Positions 1 to 9,086 of a stretch of 64,000 bases of DNA are shown piece after piece. Under the pieces are notes generated by a model, which worked only from the letters and a program-made list of their open reading frames with translations, did not search any database and was not told the origin of the DNA. How positions within the stretch are numbered: position 1 is the stretch's first letter; every line of letters starts with the position of its first letter. Source of the stretch: RYN-133 sp963708645 (GTDB lineage Bacteria; Actinomycetota; Actinomycetes; Mycobacteriales; Jatrophihabitantaceae). The translations under genes were made by a program, and so were the position numbers. The DNA is taken from the NCBI GenBank assembly GCA_963708645.1, contig CAVPTA010000008.1, positions 124,001 to 188,000 on the forward strand, in the 5' to 3' direction.

Positions 1-636
1 CACGGCGCCGACACGGCCGTGGTAGCGCGTCGTCGAGCCGTCCGAGAGCACGGTCTCGACCCAGCCGTAGTCGCTGGCGAAGTCAGCCTGTGAGCGCAGT
101 CCGGTGCGCAACGTCCGCCACCGCCCTGCGTTCGTGTGGCCCTGGACGGCCAGCCCGGAACCGTTCGGCACCAAGCGGAACTCGTCGTAGCCGCGGGTCG
201 GCATCGTGCCATACCCGGTCAACGACAGGCCACGCGAGTTCGCGAGCACGGTGGTGTCGCTCGCGGCCACGCTGAGGTAGACCCGGACGATGCTGGCGGG
301 CAGGGTGGCCAGCCGGGTGCTCGGGTAATAGAAGGCCAGGATCTGATCGGCGGACAGGCCCTTCAGCGCGGCGCCGCGGGCGCCGTACTGGCTCATGCCG
401 TGGCCGTGGCCGTTGCCGCGCCAGAACACCGTGATGGCGCCCTTCGGCGAGAAGCGCGTGATCTCGGTGCCTGCGGCCACAGGGCGCGCGGGGCGATGGG
501 CGGTGTCTGGGGTGCCACCGGCGGCGCCGACCCCAGCGACGACCGCAGTGAGACCCACCGTGAGAACGGCGGAACTCAATGCGGCCGCCAGCCGGCGGCG
601 GTGCAGGCCGGTGGGCAATGCGCGCGGGGGACGCAT
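1..636 (-). CDS. SpoIID/LytB-domain secreted protein, N-terminal part
   Basis: The reading frame runs off the left edge, so only the first 212 residues are present. It starts at an ATG with AGGAAG about 8 nt upstream. The N-terminus has basic residues followed by a hydrophobic stretch (about residues 14-36), consistent with a signal peptide or anchor. The segment GNGHGHGMSQYGARG followed by ADQILAFYYPST is the characteristic core of SpoIID/LytB proteins, which act on peptidoglycan. The domain usually continues for another 100-200 residues beyond what is seen here. It is divergent from the LytR-CpsA-Psr genes at 825-3922, which fits an envelope-biogenesis neighbourhood. The exact substrate in a non-sporulating actinomycete is unknown. 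Confidence 0.85.
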   Translation of the reverse strand, partial: MRPPRALPTGLHRRRLAAALSSAVLTVGLTAVVAGVGAAGGTPDTAHRPARPVAAGTEITRFSPKGAITVFWRGNGHGHGMSQYGARGAALKGLSADQILAFYYPSTRLATLPASIVRVYLSVAASDTTVLANSRGLSLTGYGTMPTRGYDEFRLVPNGSGLAVQGHTNAGRWRTLRTGLRSQADFASDYGWVETVLSDGSTTRYHGRVGAV

Positions 637-824
637 AGCACAACTTCCTGTCGTTGGTGAGCGACACGCCGGGGAGTACGTGTCGCGATCCGAGCGTAAG
701 CACAGAAGTCCCAGAAATCTAGACCTCTCACTTGCGCAACATGGACAAACGCCAACTTAACTCAGACGGCACGCCGGTGCGGCACCCGAATTCATCCGCC
801 GGGCGCACCTAACCTGGCCGGGAG

Positions 825-2280
825 ATGACTGTTCCGGACGACGCTCGGGCCGATCGTGGCGCCCGTGCCCGCTACCGCCGCGGCACGGTGGCACGCCTGG
901 TCGCGGCCTCGGTCGCCTTCGTCGTCTTGATCGTCAGTGGCTACGCGTGGGCGCAATTTCGCAACTTCACCAACAGCGTCCCGCACGGCGCGGGGGTGCC
1001 GGCGCTGGTGGGCGCCGATGCGGACGGACCGGCCCAGGACATCCTGCTGATCGGCAACGACAGCCGGGCCGGCGCGACGCCGGCCGAGCTCACCGCGCTG
1101 CACACCGGGCACGACCTGACGACCGTCAACACCGACACGATGATGGTGCTGCACGTGCCCGTCGACGGCGGGAAGCCGTCGATCATCTCGTTCCCGCGCG
1201 ACTCGTGGGTGACCATCCCCGGCTACGGCAAGGGCAAGCTGAACTCCGCCTACAGCGACGCCTACAACGCGGCACGCGATCATCACGCGAGCGAGCGGGC
1301 TGCCGAGAGCGCGGGCGTGCTGCTGACGCTGCGCACGCTCTCGCAACTGAGCGGCCTGCACATCGATCACTACGTCCAGATCAACCTGCTCGGCTTCTAC
1401 CGCATCAGCGAGGCCATCGGTGGCGTGCAGATCTGCCTGCTGCACGCCCAGAACTCGCACACCGAGACCGGCGGCAACGGCCCCGGCTACTCGGGCATCA
1501 ACCTGCCGGCCGGCGTCTCGACCATCAAGGGCGAGCAGGCGCTCGCATTCGTACGGCAACGCCACGGGCTGCCGCACGGCGACCTCGACCGCATCCGCCG
1601 TCAGCAGGACTTCCTCGCTGCCGCGTTCCACAAGATCGCTTCGGCCGGCGTGCTGCTCAACCCGTTCAAGCTGCACAACCTGCTGACCGCGGTGAGCTCG
1701 TCGCTGCTCACCGATCCGTCCCTCGACCTGCTCTCGCTCGCGCGGTCGTTCGAGTTGCTGTCGGCCGGCTCCATCTCGTTCGAGACGTTGCCGAACAACG
1801 GACCGCAGGTCATCTATCCGGACGGTGTCGAGACCGCGATCGTCGAGGTCGACTACGCCGCCATACCGAGCTTCATCGACGCCATCCTCGGCCGCAGCCC
1901 CAACCTGAGCAAGATCGTGCCTGCTTCCCCCGAGACGGTCACCGCCGACGTCCTCAACGGCACGGACATCACCCGCCTGGCCTCCCGCAATGCTGCGGCG
2001 CTCAAGCGCCTGGGGTTCCACATCAACATTGTCGATTCGACGCCGAGCCCGGCGAGCGACACGAGCGTCGAGTACCCGAAGGGCGCAGGCCGCCGCCGCC
2101 AAGGCGGTCGCGACCGTGGTCCCCGGCGCCAAGCTCATCCCGACCTCGGCGGTCAAACGGGTCACTCTGGTGCTCGGGGCCGACGGCGACCAGGTGACCG
2201 GGCTCACCAAGACCCGGGCCCATTCCCGGTCGCACCACCGCTCGAAGGCCCACAACCAGGGCATCCCGTGCATCAACTGA
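825..2280 (+). CDS. LytR-CpsA-Psr (LCP) family protein, with a frameshift
   Basis: LCP proteins transfer polyprenyl-linked glycopolymers onto peptidoglycan at the outer membrane face. A single N-terminal membrane helix (about residues 22-41) is followed by the LCP catalytic domain with the conserved segments NTDTMMVLHVP, SFPRDSWVTIPGYG and AFVRQRHGLPHGDLDR. A C-terminal LytR_C-like domain follows. The frame breaks near 2082: up to YPK it is in one frame, and AQAAAAKAVATVVPGAK onward is in the next. Skipping one G at 2081-2083 aligns it residue for residue with the paralogue at 2357-3922, and both then end in C-I-N. A likely sequence error, but a true pseudogene cannot be excluded. TAACCT about 15 nt before the ATG could be a -10 for a nearly leaderless transcript. 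Confidence 0.85.
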
Positions 2281-2356
2281 CGCGCAGTCGCTGACTCCGA
2301 GACCGCACTGAGCGGCTCAGGTACGCACCGCGAGGGCCCGGGTAGCCTGCGAGATC

Positions 2357-3922
2357 ATGGACCGGAACTGGGACGCCGGGTCGCCGGCGGGTGGTGGGCT
2401 GCCCTCACTGCCCCCTGAGCTCGACCCTCGCGGGCGTCGCCGCCACCACCGCCACATGCCCGGTGCCAAGGGTGCACTGCACTCCGGCGCGATCATCATG
2501 AAGATCATCTCTGGCGCCCTGTCGATACTGCTGATCGTCTACATCGGCTACCTCTGGAACACCGTCCGCGGGCTGAACAACAACGTCCAACGCGTCAACG
2601 TCCAGGTCGGCGGACAGATCGTCAACACCAAGACCGGCAAGATCACCACGCGTTACGACATCGACGGCAAGGACCAGAACATCCTGATCGTCGGCAACGA
2701 CGACCGCAGCCAGATGACCAATGCGCAGATCCACGAGCTGAAGGTCGGCAAGGACGGCGGCAGCCTCAACACCGACACCATGATGATCGTGCACGTGCCT
2801 GCCGACGGCTCGCAGGCAACGCTCATCTCGTTGCCGCGTGACTCGTACGTGAACATTCCGGGCTACGGCATGAACAAGCTCAATGCCGCCTACCCGAACG
2901 GCTACCTCAACACGAAGGGCAGCCGGAACGCCAAGATCGCCGGTGGCGCGAACCTGCTCATCCACACCGTCGAGAACCTCACCGGGTTGAACATCGACCA
3001 CTTCGTCGAGGTCAGCCTGCTCGGCTTCGTCACGATCAGCGATGCCGTGGGCGGTGTCTCGGTCAACCTGTGCCACAGCGTCGACGACACGGTGGCGCAC
3101 AACAAGTCGATCGGCCTGTCCGGCGGTTCGGGTCTGGTCATGTCCAAGGGCGTCCACACCGTCAAGGGTGTGCAGGCGCTCGAGTTCGTCCGCCAGCGCG
3201 AAGGACTGCCGCGCGGCGACATCGACCGCACAGCGCGGCAGCGGTACTTCCTGGCGGCCGCGTTCCGCAAGGTCGCCTCGGCCGGCACGCTGCTCAACAT
3301 CAGCAAGCTGCAGAACCTCGTCAGCGCGGTGGACAAGTCGATCTACGTCGACCAGGGCCTGAACATGCTCGACCTCGCCAAGCAGATGTCGAACCTGTCG
3401 GCGAACAACATCAAGGGCGAGGCGATCCCGACAGACCATTACGCCAATGTTCAGATCGGCAGCTACACGGTCAACGTCGGCATCATCATCCCCTCGCAGG
3501 TGCGCGCCTTCATTCACCGGATGATCACCGGTGAGGGCAGCCTGTCGTCGACGTACAAGACGGCGCCGCTCGTCGACCCGAGCACGGTCTCAGTGACGGT
3601 GCGCAACTTCGGCACCCAGAACGGCGGCGCAGCAACCGCCGCGAACACACTCAGCACGGCGAAGTTCAAGACCACGGTCGACAAGACGTCAGGCCGGGCG
3701 GCGACCACGACGATCACCTACCCCAAGGGCATGGAGTCGCAGGCGAAGACGCTCTCGCGCTACGTGCCGGGTGCCACCGTGCAAGAGGCCAATGTGTCCG
3801 GCGTGACGCTCACGCTGGGCTCGGACGCCATCCAGGCGAGGTCGCAGCCGAGCCACGGCCTGAGCCGCAAGAGCGCCAAGAAGAAGTCGGCGAAGGCGAT
3901 CGACGCGGGGTGCATCAACTGA
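2357..3922 (+). CDS. LytR-CpsA-Psr (LCP) family protein
   Basis: Intact 521-residue paralogue of the preceding gene, probably a second glycopolymer-peptidoglycan ligase. An unusually long cytoplasmic N-terminus rich in Gly, Pro and His precedes one membrane helix (about residues 50-70). The LCP domain has NTDTMMIVHVP, SLPRDSYVNIPGYG with the substrate-binding Arg, and EFVRQREGLPRGDIDR. The C-terminal LytR_C domain covers about residues 405-500 and ends in a Lys-rich tail and C-I-N. The ATG at 2357 is the first in frame with the conserved N-terminus; no strong Shine-Dalgarno site is evident. The stop overlaps the next gene by 13 nt, which suggests co-transcription. Confidence 0.92.
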   Translation: MDRNWDAGSPAGGGLPSLPPELDPRGRRRHHRHMPGAKGALHSGAIIMKIISGALSILLIVYIGYLWNTVRGLNNNVQRVNVQVGGQIVNTKTGKITTRYDIDGKDQNILIVGNDDRSQMTNAQIHELKVGKDGGSLNTDTMMIVHVPADGSQATLISLPRDSYVNIPGYGMNKLNAAYPNGYLNTKGSRNAKIAGGANLLIHTVENLTGLNIDHFVEVSLLGFVTISDAVGGVSVNLCHSVDDTVAHNKSIGLSGGSGLVMSKGVHTVKGVQALEFVRQREGLPRGDIDRTARQRYFLAAAFRKVASAGTLLNISKLQNLVSAVDKSIYVDQGLNMLDLAKQMSNLSANNIKGEAIPTDHYANVQIGSYTVNVGIIIPSQVRAFIHRMITGEGSLSSTYKTAPLVDPSTVSVTVRNFGTQNGGAATAANTLSTAKFKTTVDKTSGRAATTTITYPKGMESQAKTLSRYVPGATVQEANVSGVTLTLGSDAIQARSQPSHGLSRKSAKKKSAKAIDAGCIN

Positions 3923-4638
3923 GCTCCGCGCTGCGCAGCCCCGAGGCGTTGTTCGACAGGTTGCTCTCCGCCGATCCGGGTCGTCCGTTCGTCACTTACT
4001 ACGACGAGGCGAACGGCGAACGCTCGGAACTGTCGCGCAAATCGCTGGCCAACTGGGTCGCGAAAACCCACTTCCTGCTCACGGACGAACTCGGCCTGGG
4101 CGTCGGCGACCGCGCGCTCATCGACTTGCCGCCGCACTGGATCTCCGTCCCGGCGATCCTCGGCGCTCTGACCGCAGGGCTGATGCTGACCGACTCGGGC
4201 CCCGCAGACGTCGCCTTCGTCGACCCGGACCGATTGCCCGCCGACGCGGCGGATGTGTTTGCGATCGCCCCGTCGACCGCCGCCACAGGGCTGGGAAACG
4301 CCGTGCCGGACGGAGTGGCCGACTACGTGAGCTCGGTGCGTCCGCAGCCGGACGCGTGGCCCTCTGTGCATCTCGCCGCCGATGCGACCGATCCATGCCT
4401 GCCGGGCGCGACGCGGGCTCGAGTGGTCGAACTCGCCCGGGCCCGTGCGTCCGAACTCGGCGCCGGCGATGGTGCGCGCATGCTCACCACAGCAGACTGG
4501 ACGACCTCGGCCGACTGGCTCGACGCGTTGTTCGTCCCACTGGCGGTCGGTGGTTCGCTCGTCATCGTCCGCAATGCCGACGACGAGGTCGTCGAGCGTC
4601 GGATGAGCCAGGAACGCGCGAGCGTGCGGCTCAGATGA
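3910..4638 (+). CDS. TIGR03089 family protein (short AMP-binding-like protein)
   Basis: 242 residues beginning at a GTG that lies inside the end of the upstream LCP gene. The sequence resembles the N-terminal part of acyl-CoA synthetase-type proteins: an N-terminal FVTYYDEANGERSELSRKSLANWV segment and a C-terminal LDALFVPLAVGGSLVIV segment. It lacks the P-loop and C-terminal adenylation motifs. This matches the actinobacterial TIGR03089 family, which commonly sits beside LCP genes and has no known activity. The overlap with the LCP gene suggests translational coupling and an envelope-related role (inference). Its 3' end overlaps the convergent HAD gene by 8 nt. Confidence 0.85.
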   Translation: MHQLSSALRSPEALFDRLLSADPGRPFVTYYDEANGERSELSRKSLANWVAKTHFLLTDELGLGVGDRALIDLPPHWISVPAILGALTAGLMLTDSGPADVAFVDPDRLPADAADVFAIAPSTAATGLGNAVPDGVADYVSSVRPQPDAWPSVHLAADATDPCLPGATRARVVELARARASELGAGDGARMLTTADWTTSADWLDALFVPLAVGGSLVIVRNADDEVVERRMSQERASVRLR

Positions 4639-5410
4639 GGGCGATCGCGTCGGCGATCGAGTCGAGCACGCGCCCCGGACGGAACGGAAAGCGCTCGACC
4701 TGATCGCGCCGCGTCGAGCCGGTGAGCACGAGGATCGTGTCCAGGCCGGCTTCGATTCCTGCAACAACATCGGTGTCCATGCGGTCGCCGACCATCATCG
4801 TCGACTCCGAGTGCGCCTCGATGCGGTTCATCGCGCTGCGGAACATCATCGGGTTGGGCTTGCCGACGAAGTACGGATCGGCGCCGGTGGCCTTCGTGAT
4901 CAGCGCTGCCACCGAGCCGGTCGCCGGCAGCGGACCCTCCGGGGTCGGGCCGGTCACATCAGGGTTGGTCGCGATGAACCGCGCACCGTTGGTGACGAGC
5001 CGGATCGCTTGCGTGATCGCCTCGAAGGAGTACGTGCGCGTCTCGCCCAGCACGACGTAGTCGGGACTGCGGTCGGTGAGGATGTAGCCGACCTCGTGCA
5101 ACGCGGTGGTGAGCCCGGCCTCGCCGATTACGTAGGCCGATCCGCGGGGCAACTGTTCGGCCAGGAAATCGGCGGTGGCCAGCGCCGACGTCCAGATCGA
5201 CTCCTCCGGCACCGACAGACCGGCCCGGGCCAGCCGCGCGGACAGGTCACGCGGGGTGAAGATCGAGTTGTTGGTGAGGACGAGGAAGCGGCGTTCTCGC
5301 TCGATGAGCCGTTCGAGGAATTCCTGCGCGCCGGGCAACGCCTTCTCTTCGTGCACGAGCACACCGTCCATGTCGGTGAGCCAGCACTCGGCTTCCTGCC
5401 GTCCACTCAT
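4631..5410 (-). CDS. HAD superfamily (class IIA) hydrolase, NagD-like
   Basis: Probable phosphatase of small phosphorylated metabolites. The full HAD set is visible: motif I DMDGVL with Asp13/Asp15, motif II LTNNS near residue 47, the Lys of GKPNPMMF near residue 183, and motif IV GDRMDTDVVAGIEAG near residue 208. Size (259 residues) and the C2-type cap between motifs II and III fit the NagD/AraL/pyridoxal phosphatase group. The start is the only good ATG before motif I, and no Shine-Dalgarno site is evident. Divergent from the dienelactone hydrolase at 5455. Substrate unknown. Confidence 0.9.
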   Translation of the reverse strand: MSGRQEAECWLTDMDGVLVHEEKALPGAQEFLERLIERERRFLVLTNNSIFTPRDLSARLARAGLSVPEESIWTSALATADFLAEQLPRGSAYVIGEAGLTTALHEVGYILTDRSPDYVVLGETRTYSFEAITQAIRLVTNGARFIATNPDVTGPTPEGPLPATGSVAALITKATGADPYFVGKPNPMMFRSAMNRIEAHSESTMMVGDRMDTDVVAGIEAGLDTILVLTGSTRRDQVERFPFRPGRVLDSIADAIALI

Positions 5411-5454
5411 GTGTGTAACGGTAGCGACGCCAATCGAAAGGGTAGGAGCAGCGC

Positions 5455-6153
5455 ATGAGCGAATCGAATCCGCGCCAGAACGTCACCTTCGCCAGCAACG
5501 GCGGCCACGCCCACGGTTATCTCGCCAAGCCCGAGTCGGGCTCAGGGCCCGGCCTGGTCGTCATCCAGGAGTGGTGGGGTCTCGACGACCACATCGCCGA
5601 CATCGTCGACCGGTTCGCGAAGGAGGGTTTCGTCGCGCTCGCGCCCGATCTCTACGGTGGCAAGGTCGCCCACGACACCGACGAGGCCGGCAAGTTCATG
5701 GAGCAGCTGCCTGCCGACCAGGCGGCCCGTGACCTGGGTGGCGCCGTCGACTACCTGCTCAACGATGACGCGGTGACTTCGAGCAAGATCGGCGCCGTCG
5801 GGTTCTGCATGGGCGGCGGCTTCGTGCTTCAGCTCGCAGCCCAGCAGGGCGACAAGATCGGTGCCGCCGTCCCGTTCTACGGCGTCGGCCAAGGCGTGCC
5901 GGACGAGTACTCCGGCGTCACGGCGCCGGTGCAGGGTCACTATGGCGAGGAGGACGGGTTCTATCCCGTCGACAAGGCACGCGAGCAGGAGGAACAGATC
6001 CGCCGCGAGTCGAGCGGCGAGGTCGAGTTCTTCTACTACCCGGCCGGGCACGCGTTCCACAACGACAAGGACAAGATGGGCACCTACAACGAGCAGGCCG
6101 CCACGCAGGCGTGGCAGCGCGCGGTCGAGTTCTTGAAGGCCAACCTGACGTGA
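5455..6153 (+). CDS. Dienelactone hydrolase family protein
   Basis: Alpha/beta hydrolase of 232 residues with a cysteine nucleophile. GFCMGG places Cys118 at the nucleophile elbow, and Asp167 (in GEEDGF) and His199 (in PAGHAFHN) complete the expected triad. Glu39 in QEWWG is the conserved Glu that interacts with the Cys in this family. Cytosolic, no signal peptide. The ATG is preceded by AGGAG. It overlaps the acetyltransferase gene by 4 nt, so the two are probably co-translated. The ring-cleavage substrate typical of the family cannot be inferred, as no aromatic-degradation genes are nearby. Confidence 0.9.
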   Translation: MSESNPRQNVTFASNGGHAHGYLAKPESGSGPGLVVIQEWWGLDDHIADIVDRFAKEGFVALAPDLYGGKVAHDTDEAGKFMEQLPADQAARDLGGAVDYLLNDDAVTSSKIGAVGFCMGGGFVLQLAAQQGDKIGAAVPFYGVGQGVPDEYSGVTAPVQGHYGEEDGFYPVDKAREQEEQIRRESSGEVEFFYYPAGHAFHNDKDKMGTYNEQAATQAWQRAVEFLKANLT

Positions 6154-6731
6154 CCGTGCTGCGTCCGGCGCGCGCGTCGGACGACGCCGAAATCCGCGCG
6201 GCGGCGGCGCGTGCCTTCGGCGGTGAGCACGGCGCCGAGGTCGCCGATCTCGTCGGCGTGCTCGCTGCGGGTCCGGCCCGCGTCTCGCTCGTCGCCGACG
6301 ACGGCGGCGCGATCGTCGGACACGTGATGCTCTCGCGGGGTTGGATCGACGCCGAGCGAGCTCTCGTCGAGGCGCTCGTCCTGTCGCCGCTGTCGGTCGA
6401 CCCGCCGCGACAGCGGCAAGGTATCGGCGGCGACCTCGTCCGCGCGGCGCTTGCCGAGGCACAGGCATACGGTGCACCGGCGGTTTTCCTCGAAGGCGAC
6501 CCGCGCTATTACGAGCGGTTCGGCTTCGTCTTCGCTTCGACGCGCGGCTTCGTCCGCCCGTCGCCGCGTGTCCCACACCCCGCGTTCCAGGTGGTGGTGC
6601 TGCCCGCGTGGGAGGAGTGGATGACGGGACCGCTGGTCTACCCCGACGCGTTCTGGACGACCGACACCGTCGGCCTGCGCGGCGAGCGGCTCGCCGCCGT
6701 CCGCGCGCAAGCCGGCGAGGTCAGCGCTTGA
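6150..6731 (+). CDS. GNAT family N-acetyltransferase
   Basis: 194 residues from a GTG that overlaps the upstream stop (GTGA). The acetyl-CoA loop is recognisable as PPRQRQGIGGDLVRAAL (family pattern R/Q-x-x-G-x-G/A), followed by VFLEGDPRYYERFGF, a conserved GNAT C-terminal strand region. Closest to YhbS-like acetyltransferases. Substrate unknown. Translational coupling with the dienelactone hydrolase is inferred from the 4-nt overlap. Ends 11 nt inside the convergent egtD. Confidence 0.85.
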   Translation: MTVLRPARASDDAEIRAAAARAFGGEHGAEVADLVGVLAAGPARVSLVADDGGAIVGHVMLSRGWIDAERALVEALVLSPLSVDPPRQRQGIGGDLVRAALAEAQAYGAPAVFLEGDPRYYERFGFVFASTRGFVRPSPRVPHPAFQVVVLPAWEEWMTGPLVYPDAFWTTDTVGLRGERLAAVRAQAGEVSA

Positions 6732-7653
6732 CGGCGAGCGTCAGCGAATAGTCGTGCTTCGCATCCGTCCATGACTCGACGGGGTCGAGGCGATGAACGC
6801 GCAGTTCCTCCTGCAGCTCGGGCAAGCGGAACTTCACGCTGATCTCGGTGAGCATCTCGGCGCCGGCAGGCAACTTCCAGTCGCGGTCGAGCGCATTGAA
6901 GTGGACGTCGACGTCGCGGCGGGCGCGCAGCCACATCTCGACGCGGTGCAATTGCGGGTTCCACCGCGCGACGTGCTGGAAGTCGTCGACATAGAGCCCT
7001 TCGGCGTCGAGTTCGGCGCGCAACACCTCGATCAGGTTGCGGTTGAACTCGGCGGTGATGCCGGAGCTGTCGTCGTAGGCGGCGATCAGCCGCGACGGCG
7101 GCTTCACAAGGTCGGCACCGAGCAGGAAGTGATCGCCCGGAGCGAGCGCGTCGGCGATGCGCGCGAGGAATTGCTCTCGCTCGCCGTCATCGAAGTTTCC
7201 GATCGTGCCGCCCAAAAAGATGATCAACCGCTCCCCCGGCGTGCCGGGCAACTCGGCGAACGGCTCGTTGAAGTCGGCCACGACAGGCTCGACGGTGACG
7301 CTCGGATAGTCGGCCGCGATCATCCGGGCTGCCTCGGTCAGCACCTCGGCGCTGACGTCGAGCGGGACGAACAGCAGCGTGCGATCGCCGGCGGTGAACG
7401 CCGACAGCAGCAACCGGGTCTTGGTCGACGTGCCCGAGCCGAGTTCGAGCAGCGTCGTCGCCTTAGTGAGCACGACGATGTCGTCACTGTGCTGCTCGAG
7501 GATCTCGGTCTCGCGCCGGGTCGGGTAGTACTCGGGCAGCCGCGTGATCTCGTCGAAGAGCCGGCTGCCGCGTTCGTCGTAGAACCAGCGCGCAGGCAAC
7601 GACGGAGGGTCCTGCCAGAGCCCTTCGCGGACGTCGTCGTGGATCTGGGTCAT
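6721..7653 (-). CDS. egtD: L-histidine N-alpha-methyltransferase EgtD (ergothioneine biosynthesis)
   Basis: Trimethylates histidine to hercynine using SAM. The 310-residue protein shows LPARWFYDERGSRLFDEITRLPEYYPTR-type N-terminal sequence (specific to EgtD/DUF2260), the SAM-binding LLELGSGTSTKTR, the FLGGTIGNF motif, and the YDD(S)SGITAEFNRN histidine-pocket region. I chose the ATG at 7653 because it overlaps the egtB stop as ATGA, a coupled start; an upstream in-frame extension lies within egtB. Encoded directly after egtB in one operon. egtA, egtC and egtE are not in the window. Confidence 0.95.
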   Translation of the reverse strand: MTQIHDDVREGLWQDPPSLPARWFYDERGSRLFDEITRLPEYYPTRRETEILEQHSDDIVVLTKATTLLELGSGTSTKTRLLLSAFTAGDRTLLFVPLDVSAEVLTEAARMIAADYPSVTVEPVVADFNEPFAELPGTPGERLIIFLGGTIGNFDDGEREQFLARIADALAPGDHFLLGADLVKPPSRLIAAYDDSSGITAEFNRNLIEVLRAELDAEGLYVDDFQHVARWNPQLHRVEMWLRARRDVDVHFNALDRDWKLPAGAEMLTEISVKFRLPELQEELRVHRLDPVESWTDAKHDYSLTLAVKR

Positions 7654-8895
7654 TTCGCCAACCGCAGTCCGCTGAAGGCCCATCTCGACCGGGCCGGGAA
7701 GAAGTTGCGGTACGTGATGCGCTCATGCCCGGCCGGCGTCACGGCACTCGCGCCGCGCAAGACGTGCTGATCGCACATGAACTTGCCGTTGTACTCGCCC
7801 ACCGCGCCGTTGGCCGGGACGAAACCCGGGTACGGCAGATAGGCCGAGGCCGTCCACTCCCACACGTCGCCGACCATCGCCGAGCCGGCCGTACCGGGGT
7901 GCACGCGATCTGCGTCGAGCAGCTGTGCGCGCAGGTCGGGACGTTGCCGGGCAGCGGCTTCCCATTCGAACTCGGTGGGCAGCCGGGCGCCGGCCCAGCG
8001 GGCGAACGCGTCGGCCTCGTAGAAGGACACGTGGCACACGGGCTCGGCCGCGACGACGGGACGGCGTCCGGACAGGGTGAACGTCGTCCATTGCGCCGTC
8101 GTGGTCGTCCCAGTAGCCAGGCGCGTCCCAACCGGTGCTCTGCAGGTGTGCCCAGCCGTCGGACAGCCACAGGTCGGGGCGGCGGTAGCCGCCGTCGGCC
8201 ATGAACTCGAGCCAGTCGGCGTTCGTGACCGCACGCTCGGCGATCTCGAAGTCTTCGAGGTAGACCCGGTGCCGCGGCCCCTCGTTGTCGTAGGCGAAGC
8301 CGGCTGCCCCCGAACGGTCGTCATGCCCGATCTCGGTGACGCCACCCCGGACGCTGCGCCAGGCCTGCGGCACGAGCGCGACATCGGCGTCGGCCGGCCG
8401 CTCGACGTACGCGGGCGCGAACGCGTTCGTAGCGAACAGGTGCTTGATGTCCATCAACAACAACTCTTGATGCTGCTGCTCGTGGTTGCACCCGAGCTCG
8501 ATCAGCTCGAGCGCACGGTCATCGAGACGGCCCGCGTCGAGGGCGCGCACCACGGCGTCCTGGACGTACTCGCGGTACCGCGCGATGTCCGTGATCCCCG
8601 GCCGGGTGACCAGGCCACGCTGCGGACGCGGATGTCGCGGGCCGACGGCCTCGTAGTAGCTGTTGAACAGGAACCGGTAGCTCGGGTCGTACGCGTGATA
8701 GCCCGGGTCGGGACGGAGGATGAACTCCTCGAAGAACCAGGTCGTGTGCGCGCGATGCCACTTGGCCGGGCTCGCGTCGGGCATCGACTGCGGCGTCTGG
8801 TCTTCGGCCGAGAGCCGCGAGGCGAGCAGGTCAGTCGTCGATCGGACATCGAGGAACTGCTCGGTGAATTGGGTGGAATCGGTGATCAGCGTCAT
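7650..8895 (-). CDS. egtB: Ergothioneine sulfoxide synthase EgtB, with a frameshift
   Basis: Iron-dependent enzyme joining hercynine to a thiol donor. The N-terminal DinB-like domain (about residues 10-150) has WHRAHTTWFFEEF and CNHEQQHQELLLMDIKH, supplying the iron-binding His residues. The C-terminal formylglycine-synthase-like domain has PVCHVSFYEADAFARWAGARLPTE, VWEWTASAYLPYPGF and the RNFFPARSRWAFSGLRLA terminus. The frame breaks at the AA of 8091-8092; removing one A restores DGAWTTFTLSGRRPV, as in other EgtB proteins, and gives 415 codons. A GGAGGA ribosome site precedes the ATG. Coupled to egtD by a 4-nt overlap. Confidence 0.93.
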
Positions 8896-9086
8896 TGCCG
8901 TCCTCCGTGGCGCCGTCTGTGTCCCGTGACGTGGTTTGTCACGCGTGTCTGGCGGCTCCGAAGGGGCCGCAAGTCGTGCTGTTCAGTTGTATCCGGTCCT
9001 GCTGACAACGGTACGCCCAACCGGCAGACCGGGCGTGACCGATTTCTTCCAATCCGCTTACCGGCCGGTGAATCAGTTCGCTCGCC

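Noticed and set aside
792..2276. A 494-codon open frame on the minus strand
   Set aside because: Antisense to the first LCP gene with no recognisable motif.
825..2280. Programmed +1 frameshifting as an explanation of the broken genes
   Set aside because: Twelve sites share no slippery sequence or downstream structure and affect unrelated genes, including pgi. Insertion error is simpler.
5455..6153. Chlorocatechol degradation from the dienelactone hydrolase
   Set aside because: No ring-cleavage or regulator genes nearby; the family is broad.
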